Numbered from the stretch's first letter, positions 8,369 to 17,012 are shown. The stretch: DNA of 64,000 nt from Streptomyces sp. NBC_01268 (GCF_036240795.1 NZ_CP108454.1:2046001-2110000), one strand, 5' to 3'. A program made the numbers and translations. Notes: a model not told the origin generated them from the sequence alone.

Positions 8369-9139
8369 ATGTCGACGAACGACGCGGGTGGGGCCCAGGT
8401 CAAGTCCGCCGTGCGGACGGTGGAGTTGCTGGAGTACTTCGCGGGACGGCCCGGCATGCACTCGCTCGCCGCCGTCCAGGAGGCCGTCGGCTATCCGAAG
8501 TCCAGCCTGTACATGCTGCTGCGCACCCTCGTCGAGCTCGGCTGGGTGGAGACCGACGCGACCGGCACCCGGTACGGCATCGGCGTGCGGGCGCTGCTCG
8601 TCGGCACCTCGTACATCGACGGCGACGAGGTGGTGGCGGCCGCCCGGCCCACCCTCGACCGGCTGTCCGACGACACCACCGAGACCATCCACCTGGCCCG
8701 CCTCGACGGCACCAACGTGGTCTACCTGGCGACCCGTCAGTCCCAGCACTACCTGCGGCCGTTCACCCGCGTCGGACGCCGGCTGCCGGCCCACTCGACC
8801 TCGCTCGGCAAGGCGCTGCTCGCCACCCACACCGACGAGCAGGTGCGCAAGCTGCTCCCCGAGACGCTGCCCGCGCTCACCGAGCACACCGTCACCGACC
8901 GCGAGCAGCTCATCGAGGAGCTGCGCGTGGTCCGCGAGCAGGGCTACGCGGTGGACCGCGAGGAGAACACCCTGGGGCTGCGCTGCTTCGGCATCGCGAT
9001 CCCCTACCGGACCCCGGCCCGGGACGCCGTCAGCTGCTCGGTGCCGGTGGCCCGGCTGACCCCGGGGCACGAGCAGCTGATCAAGGACGCGCTGTTCGAC
9101 GCGCGCGACCGGCTGGCGCTGGCGACCCGCCGCCTCTGA
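8369..9139 (+). CDS. IclR-family transcriptional regulator
   Basis: A 256-residue IclR protein. A winged HTH occupies about residues 8-75 (VKSAVRTVELLEYFAGR, then PKSSLYMLLRTLVELGW), and the C-terminal effector-binding GAF-like domain includes RRLPAHSTSLGKALLATH. A GAGG-rich Shine-Dalgarno precedes the ATG. Divergence from the semialdehyde dehydrogenase suggests it controls that gene, with a sugar acid or 2-oxoacid as inducer; that effector is inference. Confidence 0.92.
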   Translation: MSTNDAGGAQVKSAVRTVELLEYFAGRPGMHSLAAVQEAVGYPKSSLYMLLRTLVELGWVETDATGTRYGIGVRALLVGTSYIDGDEVVAAARPTLDRLSDDTTETIHLARLDGTNVVYLATRQSQHYLRPFTRVGRRLPAHSTSLGKALLATHTDEQVRKLLPETLPALTEHTVTDREQLIEELRVVREQGYAVDREENTLGLRCFGIAIPYRTPARDAVSCSVPVARLTPGHEQLIKDALFDARDRLALATRRL

Positions 9140-9301
9140 GCACCGGCGGTACCCGACGACGCCTGCCGGCACCTGCCGATCCGCGCCGGCGCCCGCCGGT
9201 CCCCGCTGCGCCCTGGGGGCGGGCCGTCTCCCCCGTGCGGCGGAGGCGGTTCGTCTCCGCGCAGGAGGTGCCGGGGCGGGTCCGGGCGGGACGGTGGGGT
9301 C

Positions 9302-10306
9302 ATGACCGCACCGACGCTCCCCACTCCCCCTCGCGCTGCCGCCGCCACCGTGCCGGCCGGCCCCCTCCGGCCGGTCCTGCGCACCGTGGCGGTCCTCGCC
9401 TGCCTCCCGTACATCGTGCTCAAGGTCGTCTGGGTGGCCGGCGGCCGCCTCGGCATCCCGGACGGGAGCGTCCTGCTCGACCACCCGACGATGATGGGCG
9501 TGGCCAACGGGGTCTCCGTGCTCGCCGACGCCGTCGTGGTGCTGCTCGCGCTGCTGCTCACGCGGCCGTGGGGGCTGCGGGTGCGTGCCTGGCCGCTCCT
9601 CGTCCCGCTGTGGGCGGCGACCGGCCTGATCGCGCCGATCATGACGGCCTACCCGGCGCAGCTCGCCGTCTCGCTGCTGGGCGGCAACGGCGGCGGCACC
9701 GCGGGGCCGCCGAGCGAGCCCTTCCTCGACGCCTGGGTCTTCCCCGTCGTCTACGGCGGCTTCATCCTCCAGGGCCTCAGCCTCGGCACCCTCTTCGTCC
9801 TGTACGTCCGCGGCCGCTGGGGCCGGGTCTGGAGCGGGCGGCTCCGGGAGCTGCCCGCCGCGGCGAGCACCCGCGGGCTCCGCGCCGCCGCCGTCACCGG
9901 GGCCGTACTCGCCCTCGCCCCGGCCGCCCTGTGCTTCCTGTGGGCCGCCGGCTCGACCACCGGCCTCTCCGCCGGCCTCGCCGCCCCGTACGACTCCGAC
10001 CGGGCGGTCGTCGACGCGGTGCGCGGGATCTTCCTCCTCGTCGCCGCCGCCACCGTCCTCCTGCTCGTCCTGCGCCGCCCCGGCGGGCTGCGGGTGCGCA
10101 CCGTCATGGGCGCGGCCTGGGTGGCCTCCGGTGCGGCCGGGTGCTGGGGCGCGTACATGACGCTGGTCTCCCTGCTGCCCGCGGCCGGGACCGGGAAAGG
10201 GCCGACGGGTCTGATGGTCACCGCCTACGCTGGCGAGATGATCATCGGATTCCTGCTGGCGGGCTGCCTGGCGTGCGTCCTCGGCCGCCGGAGCGCGGCG
10301 GCGTGA
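9302..10306 (+). CDS. multi-pass membrane protein of unknown function, first gene of a two-component operon
   Basis: A 334-residue integral membrane protein with about eight hydrophobic segments and no domain I recognise. Its stop overlaps the GTG of the histidine kinase by 4 nt (GTGA), so the two are translationally coupled. It could be the sensory or effector partner of the kinase, for example a stimulus-sensing membrane protein. GGTGGGG upstream of the ATG is an acceptable ribosome-binding site. Confidence 0.8.
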   Translation: MTAPTLPTPPRAAAATVPAGPLRPVLRTVAVLACLPYIVLKVVWVAGGRLGIPDGSVLLDHPTMMGVANGVSVLADAVVVLLALLLTRPWGLRVRAWPLLVPLWAATGLIAPIMTAYPAQLAVSLLGGNGGGTAGPPSEPFLDAWVFPVVYGGFILQGLSLGTLFVLYVRGRWGRVWSGRLRELPAAASTRGLRAAAVTGAVLALAPAALCFLWAAGSTTGLSAGLAAPYDSDRAVVDAVRGIFLLVAAATVLLLVLRRPGGLRVRTVMGAAWVASGAAGCWGAYMTLVSLLPAAGTGKGPTGLMVTAYAGEMIIGFLLAGCLACVLGRRSAAA

Positions 10307-11568
10307 CACGGTTCTGGGGCGTCCTCTTCGGGCAGTCGGCCCGGCGACGGTGGCTGCATCTGATCCTCGGCGGCGCACTGTTCATGCCGTACTGGCTGGT
10401 CGGGACGGTGGCCGTGGGGCCGTTCGCCCCGGACGGGAACGTCTTCGGGGGCGGCCTCCGCTTCCAGCTCGCGGCCTACGCCGTCGGACTGCCGCTCGCC
10501 GCCCTGACCGCGCTCTTCCCGCTCGCCCGGCCGATGTCGGTGGCGGCGGCGCGGGCGCTGTGCGGGGTGGCGCCGGGCCGGTTCGCCGACGGGCCCGCCC
10601 GGGGCCGGGCCGCCAGGGCGCGGACCGCCGGGTGGTTCACCCTCCACCTCGGGACGGGCGCCCTGCTCGCCGGGGCCACGCTGGCGCTGCCGCCGTTCGC
10701 GCTCGCGGTGGGCGCGCTGCCGTTCTCGGAGGGGCTGCGCGCCTCGGAGGTCGGCCGCTTCTGGCACCTGGACCGGCCCTGGCTCGCCTGGGCCGGGCTC
10801 CCGCTCGGGCTCCTGTTGCTGCTCGCCCTCGCGGGCGCCGCCGCCGCGACGGGCGCGCTGCTGGCCCGCCAGGCGCCCCGGCTGCTCGGGCCCAGCCCGG
10901 CGGACCGGCTCGCGGCGGCCGAGCGGCGCGCCGCCGAACTGGCCGTGCGCAACCGGCTCGCCCGCGAGCTGCACGACTCGGTGGGCCACGCGCTGAGCGC
11001 GGTCACCCTCCAGGCCGGTGCGGCCCGCCGGGTCCTGGAGGCGGACGACGGGCGCGCGGACCTCGGCTTCGTCCGGGAGGCGCTCACCGCGATCGAGGAG
11101 ACCACCCGCCGCACGGTCGGCGAACTCGACGCGGTCCTGGGCCTGTTGCGCAGCGGCGAGGACGACGGCGAGCTCGCCTCGCCGGGCCTGGACGCACTGG
11201 ACGCGCTGGTGAAGGGCGCCGGGCCGGGGGTGGCGCTGACGGTGAGCGGGAGCCTGGCCGAGCTGCCGGAGGCGGTGTCGCGCGAGGCGTACCGGATCGT
11301 GCAGGAGGGGCTGACCAACGCCGTGCGCCACGCGCGGGGCGAGCCGGTGACGGCGCGGATCGCGCTGTCGGGGGACGAACTGGAGATCACGATGGAGAAT
11401 CCGCTGCCCGGCACCCCGCCGGTGGCCCGCCCGGACGGCGGTCGCGGCCTGCGCGGCATCGCCGAACGCGCCCGGCTCCTCGGCGGCACCGCCCAGGCCG
11501 GCCCGGCGGACGGGAGCTGGCTGCTGGCCGCGCGGCTGCCGGCGGGCACGGGCGGAGGGCGGGTCTGA
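10303..11568 (+). CDS. sensor histidine kinase, NarL/DesK type
   Basis: A 421-residue kinase. The N-terminal half has about four transmembrane segments. The HisKA_3 dimerisation segment carries the phosphoacceptor His224 in LARELHDSVGH, and an HATPase domain follows (YRIVQEGLTNAVRHARG, GRGLRGIAERARLLGG). The GTG start at 10303 overlaps the previous stop, and the stop overlaps the response regulator ATG by 1 nt. The signal is not evident; kinases of this class often sense membrane state or drugs. Confidence 0.92.
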   Translation: MTRFWGVLFGQSARRRWLHLILGGALFMPYWLVGTVAVGPFAPDGNVFGGGLRFQLAAYAVGLPLAALTALFPLARPMSVAAARALCGVAPGRFADGPARGRAARARTAGWFTLHLGTGALLAGATLALPPFALAVGALPFSEGLRASEVGRFWHLDRPWLAWAGLPLGLLLLLALAGAAAATGALLARQAPRLLGPSPADRLAAAERRAAELAVRNRLARELHDSVGHALSAVTLQAGAARRVLEADDGRADLGFVREALTAIEETTRRTVGELDAVLGLLRSGEDDGELASPGLDALDALVKGAGPGVALTVSGSLAELPEAVSREAYRIVQEGLTNAVRHARGEPVTARIALSGDELEITMENPLPGTPPVARPDGGRGLRGIAERARLLGGTAQAGPADGSWLLAARLPAGTGGGRV

Positions 11569-12224
11569 TGGCCGGCCCGATCAGGATCGTCCTCGCGGAC
11601 GACGAGCGGATGGTGCGGACGGCGCTGCGGGTGATCCTGGACGCGGAGCCCGGCCTGGAGGTGGTCGGGGAGGCCACCACCGGCGCCGAGGCGGTCTCGG
11701 TGGTGCGGGAGCTGCGGCCCGACGTGGTCCTGATGGACGTCCGGATGCCCGAGATCGACGGCATCCAGGCGACCCGGCGGATCCTGGCCGCGCTGCCGGA
11801 ACCGCCTCGGATCGTGGTGGTGACCACCTTCGAGAACGACGCCTACGTGTACGACGCGCTGCGGGCGGGCGCCGCCGGGTTCCTGCTGAAGCGGGTCGCC
11901 CCGGAGGAGCTGGTGAGCGCGGTGCGCCTGGTGGCGCACAGCGAGTCGCTGCTCTACCCGGCGGCCGTCCGCGGCCTCGCCGCCGAGCACGCCCGCCGCC
12001 ATCCGCCGGTCGCGCCGTGGGCGGGCCGGCTCACCGAGCGGGAGGCGGAGGTGCTGCGCCGGATGGCGAAGGGGCTGACCAACGCGGAGATCGCCGACGG
12101 GATGGGCGTGGGCCCTGCGACGGTGAAGACCCATGTGGCCGCGGTGCTGGCGAAGACCGGTGCGCGGGACCGCACCCAGGCGGTGATCGCCGCGTACGAG
12201 TCGGGGTTCATCACCCCGGGCTGA
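11568..12224 (+). CDS. response regulator, LuxR/NarL type
   Basis: A 218-residue regulator. The receiver domain has Asp57 in VVLMDVRMPEIDG as phosphoacceptor and the conserved Lys in FLLKRVAPEEL. A C-terminal LuxR-type HTH follows (LTEREAEVLRRMAKGLTNAE). It is the last gene of the three-gene operon with the upstream kinase and membrane protein, and a strong hairpin follows its stop. Targets are unknown. Confidence 0.94.
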   Translation: MAGPIRIVLADDERMVRTALRVILDAEPGLEVVGEATTGAEAVSVVRELRPDVVLMDVRMPEIDGIQATRRILAALPEPPRIVVVTTFENDAYVYDALRAGAAGFLLKRVAPEELVSAVRLVAHSESLLYPAAVRGLAAEHARRHPPVAPWAGRLTEREAEVLRRMAKGLTNAEIADGMGVGPATVKTHVAAVLAKTGARDRTQAVIAAYESGFITPG

Positions 12225-12231
12225 GAGCCGC

Positions 12232-12266
12232 GGGGCCGGCCGGACACGGGGGTGCCGGCCGGTCCC
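12232..12266 (+). terminator. hairpin terminator after the two-component operon
   Basis: GGGGCCGGCCGG (12232-12243) pairs with CCGGCCGGTCCC (12255-12266) through 12 bp including one G-U pair, with an 11-nt loop. It lies 7 nt after the response-regulator stop. Confidence 0.6.
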
Positions 12267-12278
12267 GCTCCCCCCCTC

Positions 12279-12340
12279 GCCCCCCGGCCCCGTCCCGCCT
12301 CGCTCCCGGCCCCGTCCCGCCTCGCTCCCGGCCCCGTCCC
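12279..12340. repeat. GC-rich 22-bp tandem repeat, about 2.8 copies
   Basis: Copies of CGCTCCCGGCCCCGTCCCGC-CT start at about 12279, 12301 and 12323, the outer ones imperfect. They lie in the intergenic region before the penicillin-binding protein gene. Confidence 0.7.
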
Positions 12341-12377
12341 GGCCGCGGGCCCGCCGGCGGGACCGCATGAACGTTCC

Positions 12378-12413
12378 CTGAGAAAGCTGAGAAAGCTGAG
12401 AAAGCTGAGAAAA
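12378..12413. repeat. 9-bp tandem repeat CTGAGAAAG, four copies
   Basis: CTGAGAAAG is repeated exactly three times (12378-12404) plus a fourth copy with one mismatch (12405-12413). The tract is purine-rich and unusually AT-rich for this genome, and ends 50 bp before the PBP start. Confidence 0.85.
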
Positions 12414-12424
12414 GGGACACATCC

Positions 12425-12451
12425 GGAACGCCTGCCGCCGTTCCGTTCGTC
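12425..12451 (+). promoter_or_regulatory. possible ECF (SigE-like) promoter for the PBP gene
   Basis: GGAAC (12425-12429) is followed after 18 nt by CGTC (12448-12451), 12 nt before the ATG. The motif pair resembles Streptomyces SigE promoters, which drive cell-envelope genes, but the spacing is slightly long. Tentative. Confidence 0.3.
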
Positions 12452-12463
12452 CCCTCTAGCGGG

Positions 12464-13912
12464 ATGAACAAGACGATCAGGCGCGCCTCGGTCTTCTCGC
12501 TGCTCCTGGTGCTCGCCCTGCTGGGCCGGGCCACCTGGGTGCAGGCGTACGAAGGCGAGGCCCTCGCGGACGACAAGAAGAACCGGCGGAACACCATCGC
12601 GCAGTACGCGCAGCCGCCGGGGAACATCATCGTGGCCGGTTCCCCGGTCACCGGTTCGAAGGAGACGAAGGGCGGCGACCTCGCGTACAAGCGCGACTAC
12701 ACCGACGGCAAGCTCTACGCGGCGGTCACCGGGTACAGCTCGCAGGCGTACGGCGCGACGCAGCTGGAGGGGATCTACTCCGATGTCCTGGACGGCACCG
12801 ACACCCGGTTGAAGAACCCGGTCGACGCCGTCACCCGCAAGCAGGCGGAGCCCGGCTCCGTCCTGACGACGATCGACCCGGCCGTGCAGAAGGCCGGCTA
12901 CAAGGCGCTCGGCAACAAGAAGGGCGCGGCGGTCGCCATCGACCCGAAGACCGGCCGCATCCTCGGCATGGTCTCGACGCCCTCGTACGACCCCTCGAAG
13001 ATCGCGGGGCTCACCGACGGCACGATGTGGAAGCAGCTCACCGAGGACGAGGACAAGCCGCTGGTCAACCGGGCGCTGCGGCAGCCGCTGCCGCCGGGTT
13101 CGACGTTCAAGCTGGTCGTCGCGGCGGCCGGTCTGGAGGACGGCCTGTACGGCTCGGTGGACACGCCGACGCGCAGCCCCAACCCGTACAAGCTGCCCGG
13201 CACGACCCGCTACCTGGAGAACGAGAACCCCTCGGCGCCCTGTGAGAACGCCACCATCCGCACGGCGCTGCAGTACTCCTGCAACAACGTCTTCGCGAAG
13301 ATGGCGGTCGACCTCGGCCAGGACAAGGTGAAGGCGATGGCGGAGAAGTTCGGCTTCAACGACAAGGAGCTGGACGTTCCCGTCCGCGCCTACGCCAGCG
13401 TCTACCCGTCCGGCATGGACAAGGCGCAGACGGCGCTGACCGGCATCGGCCAGTTCGACGTGACGGCCACCCCGCTCCAGATGGCCATGGTGTCGGCGGC
13501 CATCGCCAACGACGGCCTGATGGCGAGTCCGCACATGGTCTCCCAGGTCGTCGACTCCGACGGCGACGCCCTGAAGTCCTTCGAGGACGGGGACACCGAG
13601 CGGATCGTCTCCTCCGCGACGGCCGAGCAGCTGCGCAGCGCGATGCAGACGGTGGTGGAGAAGGGCACCGGCAGCAACGCGGCGATCGACGGCATGGAGG
13701 TCGGCGGCAAGACGGGCACCGCCCAGCACGGCGAGAACAACAGCAAGACGCCGTACGCCTGGTTCACCTCGTACGCGAAGGACCCGGCCACCGGCAAGGA
13801 GGTCGCGGTGGCGGTGATGATCGAGGACTCGGGCGCGGCGCGCTCGGAGGTCAGCGGCAACGGGCTGGCGGCGCCGGTGGCGCAGAAGATGATGAAGGCC
13901 GCTCTCAAGTGA
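12464..13912 (+). CDS. class B penicillin-binding protein (PbpA/FtsI-like transpeptidase)
   Basis: A 482-residue D,D-transpeptidase anchored by an N-terminal TM segment (about residues 8-28), with a short dimerisation domain followed by the transpeptidase domain. All three catalytic motifs are present: S213-T-F-K216, S272-C-N, and K416-T-G. The size and opening (MNKTIRRASVFSLLLVLALL) match the short actinobacterial PbpA-type class B PBP rather than full-length FtsI. It cross-links peptidoglycan on the outer face of the membrane. No rodA/ftsW-like partner is adjacent, so this is probably a paralogue of the division-cluster enzyme. Confidence 0.92.
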   Translation: MNKTIRRASVFSLLLVLALLGRATWVQAYEGEALADDKKNRRNTIAQYAQPPGNIIVAGSPVTGSKETKGGDLAYKRDYTDGKLYAAVTGYSSQAYGATQLEGIYSDVLDGTDTRLKNPVDAVTRKQAEPGSVLTTIDPAVQKAGYKALGNKKGAAVAIDPKTGRILGMVSTPSYDPSKIAGLTDGTMWKQLTEDEDKPLVNRALRQPLPPGSTFKLVVAAAGLEDGLYGSVDTPTRSPNPYKLPGTTRYLENENPSAPCENATIRTALQYSCNNVFAKMAVDLGQDKVKAMAEKFGFNDKELDVPVRAYASVYPSGMDKAQTALTGIGQFDVTATPLQMAMVSAAIANDGLMASPHMVSQVVDSDGDALKSFEDGDTERIVSSATAEQLRSAMQTVVEKGTGSNAAIDGMEVGGKTGTAQHGENNSKTPYAWFTSYAKDPATGKEVAVAVMIEDSGAARSEVSGNGLAAPVAQKMMKAALK

Positions 13913-13949
13913 CGCGCGGACGGAACGCACCAGATGACGCCGGTACCGA

Positions 13950-14017
13950 GGTGACGACACGGCCCAGGTGACCTGACGGCCGGGGTGACCTGACGGCCGG
14001 GGTGACGTAACGGCCGA
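13950..14017. repeat. 17-bp tandem repeat, four copies
   Basis: GGTGACCTGACGGCCGG occurs at 13967-13983 and 13984-14000, flanked by diverged copies at 13950-13966 and 14001-14017. The array fills much of the gap between the PBP gene and the next small gene. Confidence 0.8.
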
Positions 14018-14077
14018 AGTGCCGTGGAAGCGGGGGCCGGTGGAACGACCGCCCCCGCTTCACGATATGCAGGGCGC

Positions 14078-14506
14078 ATGCTCTCCACCGCACGCCTGCC
14101 CCGCTCCCCCTCCGGCTGGACCATGGCCGTCTTCGGCGCCCTCGCCGCCGCCCTGGGGGTGGTGGGTCTGGTGTCCCCCGACACCACGATCCGTCTCATG
14201 GGTCTGACCCCCATACCCGGCGCGGACCGCGCGGACGCGGACCACACCCTCCTCTTCCTGACGGCCTCCTCCATGGCGGCCCTCAACATGGGCGTCTACT
14301 ACCTGCTGGCCGCCCTGGCCGACTGGAAGTCCTTCTTCCGCTGGACGGTCCCCTTCCGCCTCCTCACCTGCGCGGTCTTCACCCTCGCCGTCGTCACCGG
14401 CCGCGCCCCGGCCGGCTTCCTGGGCGTGGGCCTCTGGGAGGGCCTGGGCGCGCTGGCCACCGGGGTGGCGCTGCGGTACGAGAAGAAGCGCGCCGGGCGG
14501 TCCTAG
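14078..14506 (+). CDS. small integral membrane protein, unknown function
   Basis: A 142-residue protein with four predicted hydrophobic segments and a basic C-terminus (ALRYEKKRAGRS). I recognise no named domain. The ATG at 14078 (MLSTARLPRSPS) is preferred over an upstream ATG at 14024, which lies directly after the repeat array and would add a hydrophilic leader before the first membrane helix. Confidence 0.7.
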   Translation: MLSTARLPRSPSGWTMAVFGALAAALGVVGLVSPDTTIRLMGLTPIPGADRADADHTLLFLTASSMAALNMGVYYLLAALADWKSFFRWTVPFRLLTCAVFTLAVVTGRAPAGFLGVGLWEGLGALATGVALRYEKKRAGRS

Positions 14507-14508
14507 GA

Positions 14509-14550
<42 letters not shown>

Positions 14551-14624
14551 GGGGCCGGAACGCCCCCGCCGATTAGGGCATCCGCCCGATCCGGAGGCGC
14601 TACCTCAGACGTCAGCCTGCGGGG

Positions 14625-15830
14625 ATGCGTCTTCCTCTCTACCTCTGCGCCGTCCTCGTCTCCGGGTTCGGCACCACCGCGATGTGGCTGGTCTCCGGGA
14701 TCTGGGTGAAGTCCCTGACCGGCTCCGACTCCCTCGCGGCACTCACCGCCTTCGCCCTCTGGGCCCCCGCGCTGTTCGGTCCGGTGCTCGGCGGGCTCGT
14801 CGACCGGGTGCCCCGGCGCCCGCTGCTGGTCGTGGCGAACCTGGCCATGGCGGGCCTGCTGCCGCTGCTGCTGTGGGTGGACCGGGCCGACCGGGTCTGG
14901 CTGCTGTTCGTCGTGCTCCTCGTGTACGGGACGCAGGGCGCGGTCCACGAGTCGGCGGAGGCGGCGCTCGCCGCGGGCGCGCTCGCCCCGGAGCGGCTCG
15001 GAGCCTTCAACGGGCTGCGGATGACCGTGAACGAGGGCATGAAGCTGGTCGCCCCCCTGGTCGCCGCCGGCCTCTTCGCGCGGTACGGCGGCGGGCCGGT
15101 CGCGCTGCTCGACGCGGCGACGTTCGCGGTGGCGGCGGGCGTGTTCGCGCTGTTGCGGGTGAGGGAGGCGCGGATCCCGGCGGCGGCCGGCGGGCGGGTC
15201 CGGGTCGCGGACGGGGTCCGGCTGGTGTGGGGCGTGCCGGGACTGCGGGCCCTCGTGGCGGCGGGCGGGTTCGCCATGTTCCTCGCGGGGCTCAACGGCG
15301 CGGCCGTCTACGCCGTGGTGGACCGGGTGCTCGGGCACGCCCCCGCGTACGCCGGTGTCCTGTACGCGGCGCAGGGCGCGGGCTCGGTGGTGGCGGGGCT
15401 GGCGGCGGGGGCCCTGCTGCGGCGGGTGCCGGAGCGGGGGCTCGCGGCGGGCGGGCTCGGCCTGTTCGCCGTGGGGGTCGCCGCGCGGGCCCTGCCCTAC
15501 GACGGCGTGGTCCTGGTGGCGAGCGGGGTGATCGGGGTGGGGCTGCCGTGGGTGCTGATCGCCGCGATGACGGCGGTCCAGCGGGGTGTGCCCGCCGAGG
15601 CCGTGGGGCGGGCCGCCGGCACCGCGAACACCCTGGTCTTCGTGCCGAACGCGGTGGCCCTGGCGGCGGGGTCCGGACTGGTCTCGGTGCTGGACGCCCG
15701 GGTGCTGCTGCCGGTGGTGGCGGTGGCGGGGCTCGCGGGCGCGGCGGTGCTGGCGGTCGCCCCAGGGGCGTGGCGGGGCCTCGCGCGGGGCGGTCGGGAC
15801 CGTCGTCCCGGCCGGGCGCGGCCGGGTCGC
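14625..15830 (+). CDS. MFS transporter, 12-TM; no stop codon where the family ends
   Basis: Starts at ATG 14625 (MRLPLYLCAVLVSGFGTTAM). About 390 residues give twelve hydrophobic segments, with motif A-like LGGLVDRVPRRPLLVVANLA after the second, as in major-facilitator efflux proteins. Homology should end near 15800 (AAVLAVAPGAWRGLAR), but this frame stays open to a TGA at 16985, straight through the whole antisense kdgD gene. The first stop codon in any forward frame after 15770 is the TGA at 15962-15964, in another frame. The end given here is the end of the recognisable protein, not a stop. A frameshift, a lost stop or a sequencing error is possible. Substrate unknown. Confidence 0.65.
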
Positions 15831-15866
15831 CTTCGACGTCCCAGGGGTGGAGGAACGCGCTGGCTC

Positions 15867-16811
15867 TCATCGGGGCTCCCGCCCGGGTGCCTGCGCGAGG
15901 GCGGCCCTGCCGCGGGCGAGGAGCGCGGCGAGCTCCTCGACGTGCTCCGGGAGCGGTTCGCTGAGCGGGGGGCGCACCTCGCCGACGTCCAGGCCCGTCA
16001 TCCGCACGCCGGCCTTGACGAGGGAGACGGCGTAGCCGCGGCCCTTCGCGCGGAGTTCGACCAGCGGGCGGTAGAACGCGTCGATGAGCCGGTGGGCGGC
16101 CGGGTCGTCGCCGGTGGCGAGGGCGTGGTGGAAGGCGAGGGCGATGTCGGGGGCGAAGCAGAAGACGGCGGAGGAGTAGCGGGTGACGCCGATGCCCCGG
16201 TAGGCGAGGCCGGTGAGTTCGGCGGTGGGCAGGCCGTTGAAGCAGAGGAGGTCGAGGCCCTCGGTGCGGACGGCGCTGACGATGCGCTGCATCAGGTCGA
16301 GGTCGCCCAGGCCGTCCTTGAGGCCGAGGACGCCGTCGGTGCGGGCGAGGGCCACGGCGGTCTCGGGGGTGAGGACCGCGTTGTCGCGCTGGTAGACGAT
16401 GACGGGGAGGGCGGTCGCGGCGGCCAGCTCGGTGTAGTGGCGGAGCAGACCGGGCTGGTCGGCGACGACCAGGTACGGGGGCATGGCGAGCAGGCCGTCG
16501 GCGCCGGCCGCCTCGGCGAGGCGCGCGTAGCGGACGGCGAGCGCGGTGCCGTAGCCGGCGCCGGCGAGGACCGGGACGCGGCCGGCGGTCTCCTGGACGG
16601 CGGCGGCGACGCAGTCGCGGAACTCCTCGGGGGTGAGGGCGTGGAACTCGCCGGTGCCGCAGCAGGCGAAGACCGCGCCCGCGCCCGCGTCGATCCCGGC
16701 GCGGACATGGGCGCGGAAGACGTCGAGGTCGACGGCGCCGTCCGGGCCGAAGGCGGTGACGGGGAAGAACAGCGGGCCGTCGAGCCGTTCGGCGAGCGGG
16801 GCAGTGGTCAC
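15867..16811 (-). CDS. kdgD: 5-dehydro-4-deoxyglucarate dehydratase
   Basis: A 314-residue DapA/NAL-superfamily TIM-barrel lyase, starting at GTG 16811 (VTTAPLAERLDGPLFFPVTA). The catalytic Lys is in GVLGLKDGLGDL, the conserved Tyr in VIVYQRDNAV, and ACCGTGEFHALT replaces the usual substrate loop, as in KDG dehydratases. It decarboxylates and dehydrates 5-dehydro-4-deoxy-D-glucarate to 2,5-dioxopentanoate. In-frame ATGs at 16859 and 16877 would swallow the palindromic operator and promoter. Divergent from uronate dehydrogenase, with the semialdehyde dehydrogenase elsewhere in the window completing the route. Confidence 0.88.
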   Translation of the reverse strand: MTTAPLAERLDGPLFFPVTAFGPDGAVDLDVFRAHVRAGIDAGAGAVFACCGTGEFHALTPEEFRDCVAAAVQETAGRVPVLAGAGYGTALAVRYARLAEAAGADGLLAMPPYLVVADQPGLLRHYTELAAATALPVIVYQRDNAVLTPETAVALARTDGVLGLKDGLGDLDLMQRIVSAVRTEGLDLLCFNGLPTAELTGLAYRGIGVTRYSSAVFCFAPDIALAFHHALATGDDPAAHRLIDAFYRPLVELRAKGRGYAVSLVKAGVRMTGLDVGEVRPPLSEPLPEHVEELAALLARGRAALAQAPGREPR

Positions 16812-16831
16812 GGGCGCTCCCAGGCAGATCG

Positions 16832-16843
16832 ATGGTGCACCAT
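16832..16843. promoter_or_regulatory. palindrome ATGGTGCACCAT, likely GntR-type operator
   Basis: A perfect 12-bp palindrome of the TGGT-N2-ACCA kind bound by FadR-subfamily GntR regulators. It lies between the predicted kdgD transcription start and its GTG, in the control region shared with uronate dehydrogenase. A single half-site ATGGT lies at 16927-16931. Confidence 0.5.
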
Positions 16844-16875
16844 TCTGACTGTCGTCCATATTCTTGAACGCCTTC

Positions 16876-16905
16876 ACGGTAGAGGCGGCGAGGAGGAGCG
16901 GTCAA
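16876..16905 (-). promoter_or_regulatory. kdgD promoter
   Basis: On the minus strand TTGACC (16900-16905), an 18-nt spacer, and TACCGT (16876-16881). The start of transcription would fall near 16869, upstream of the palindrome. Confidence 0.5.
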
Positions 16906-16934
16906 GGAGCCGACTCCCTTTGGCAGATGGTTCC

Positions 16935-16963
16935 TTGACGGTCCGACAGGCACTGCCTAGCGT
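16935..16963 (+). promoter_or_regulatory. uronate dehydrogenase promoter
   Basis: TTGACG (16935-16940), a 17-nt spacer and TAGCGT (16958-16963) form a good HrdB-type promoter. The predicted start is about 40 nt before the ATG at 17013, which is preceded by GGAG. Confidence 0.55.
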
Positions 16964-17012
16964 GGCGGGCCTTCCATGTCCGTGAATCCGGACCACGAAC
17001 GGAGACCAGTCC

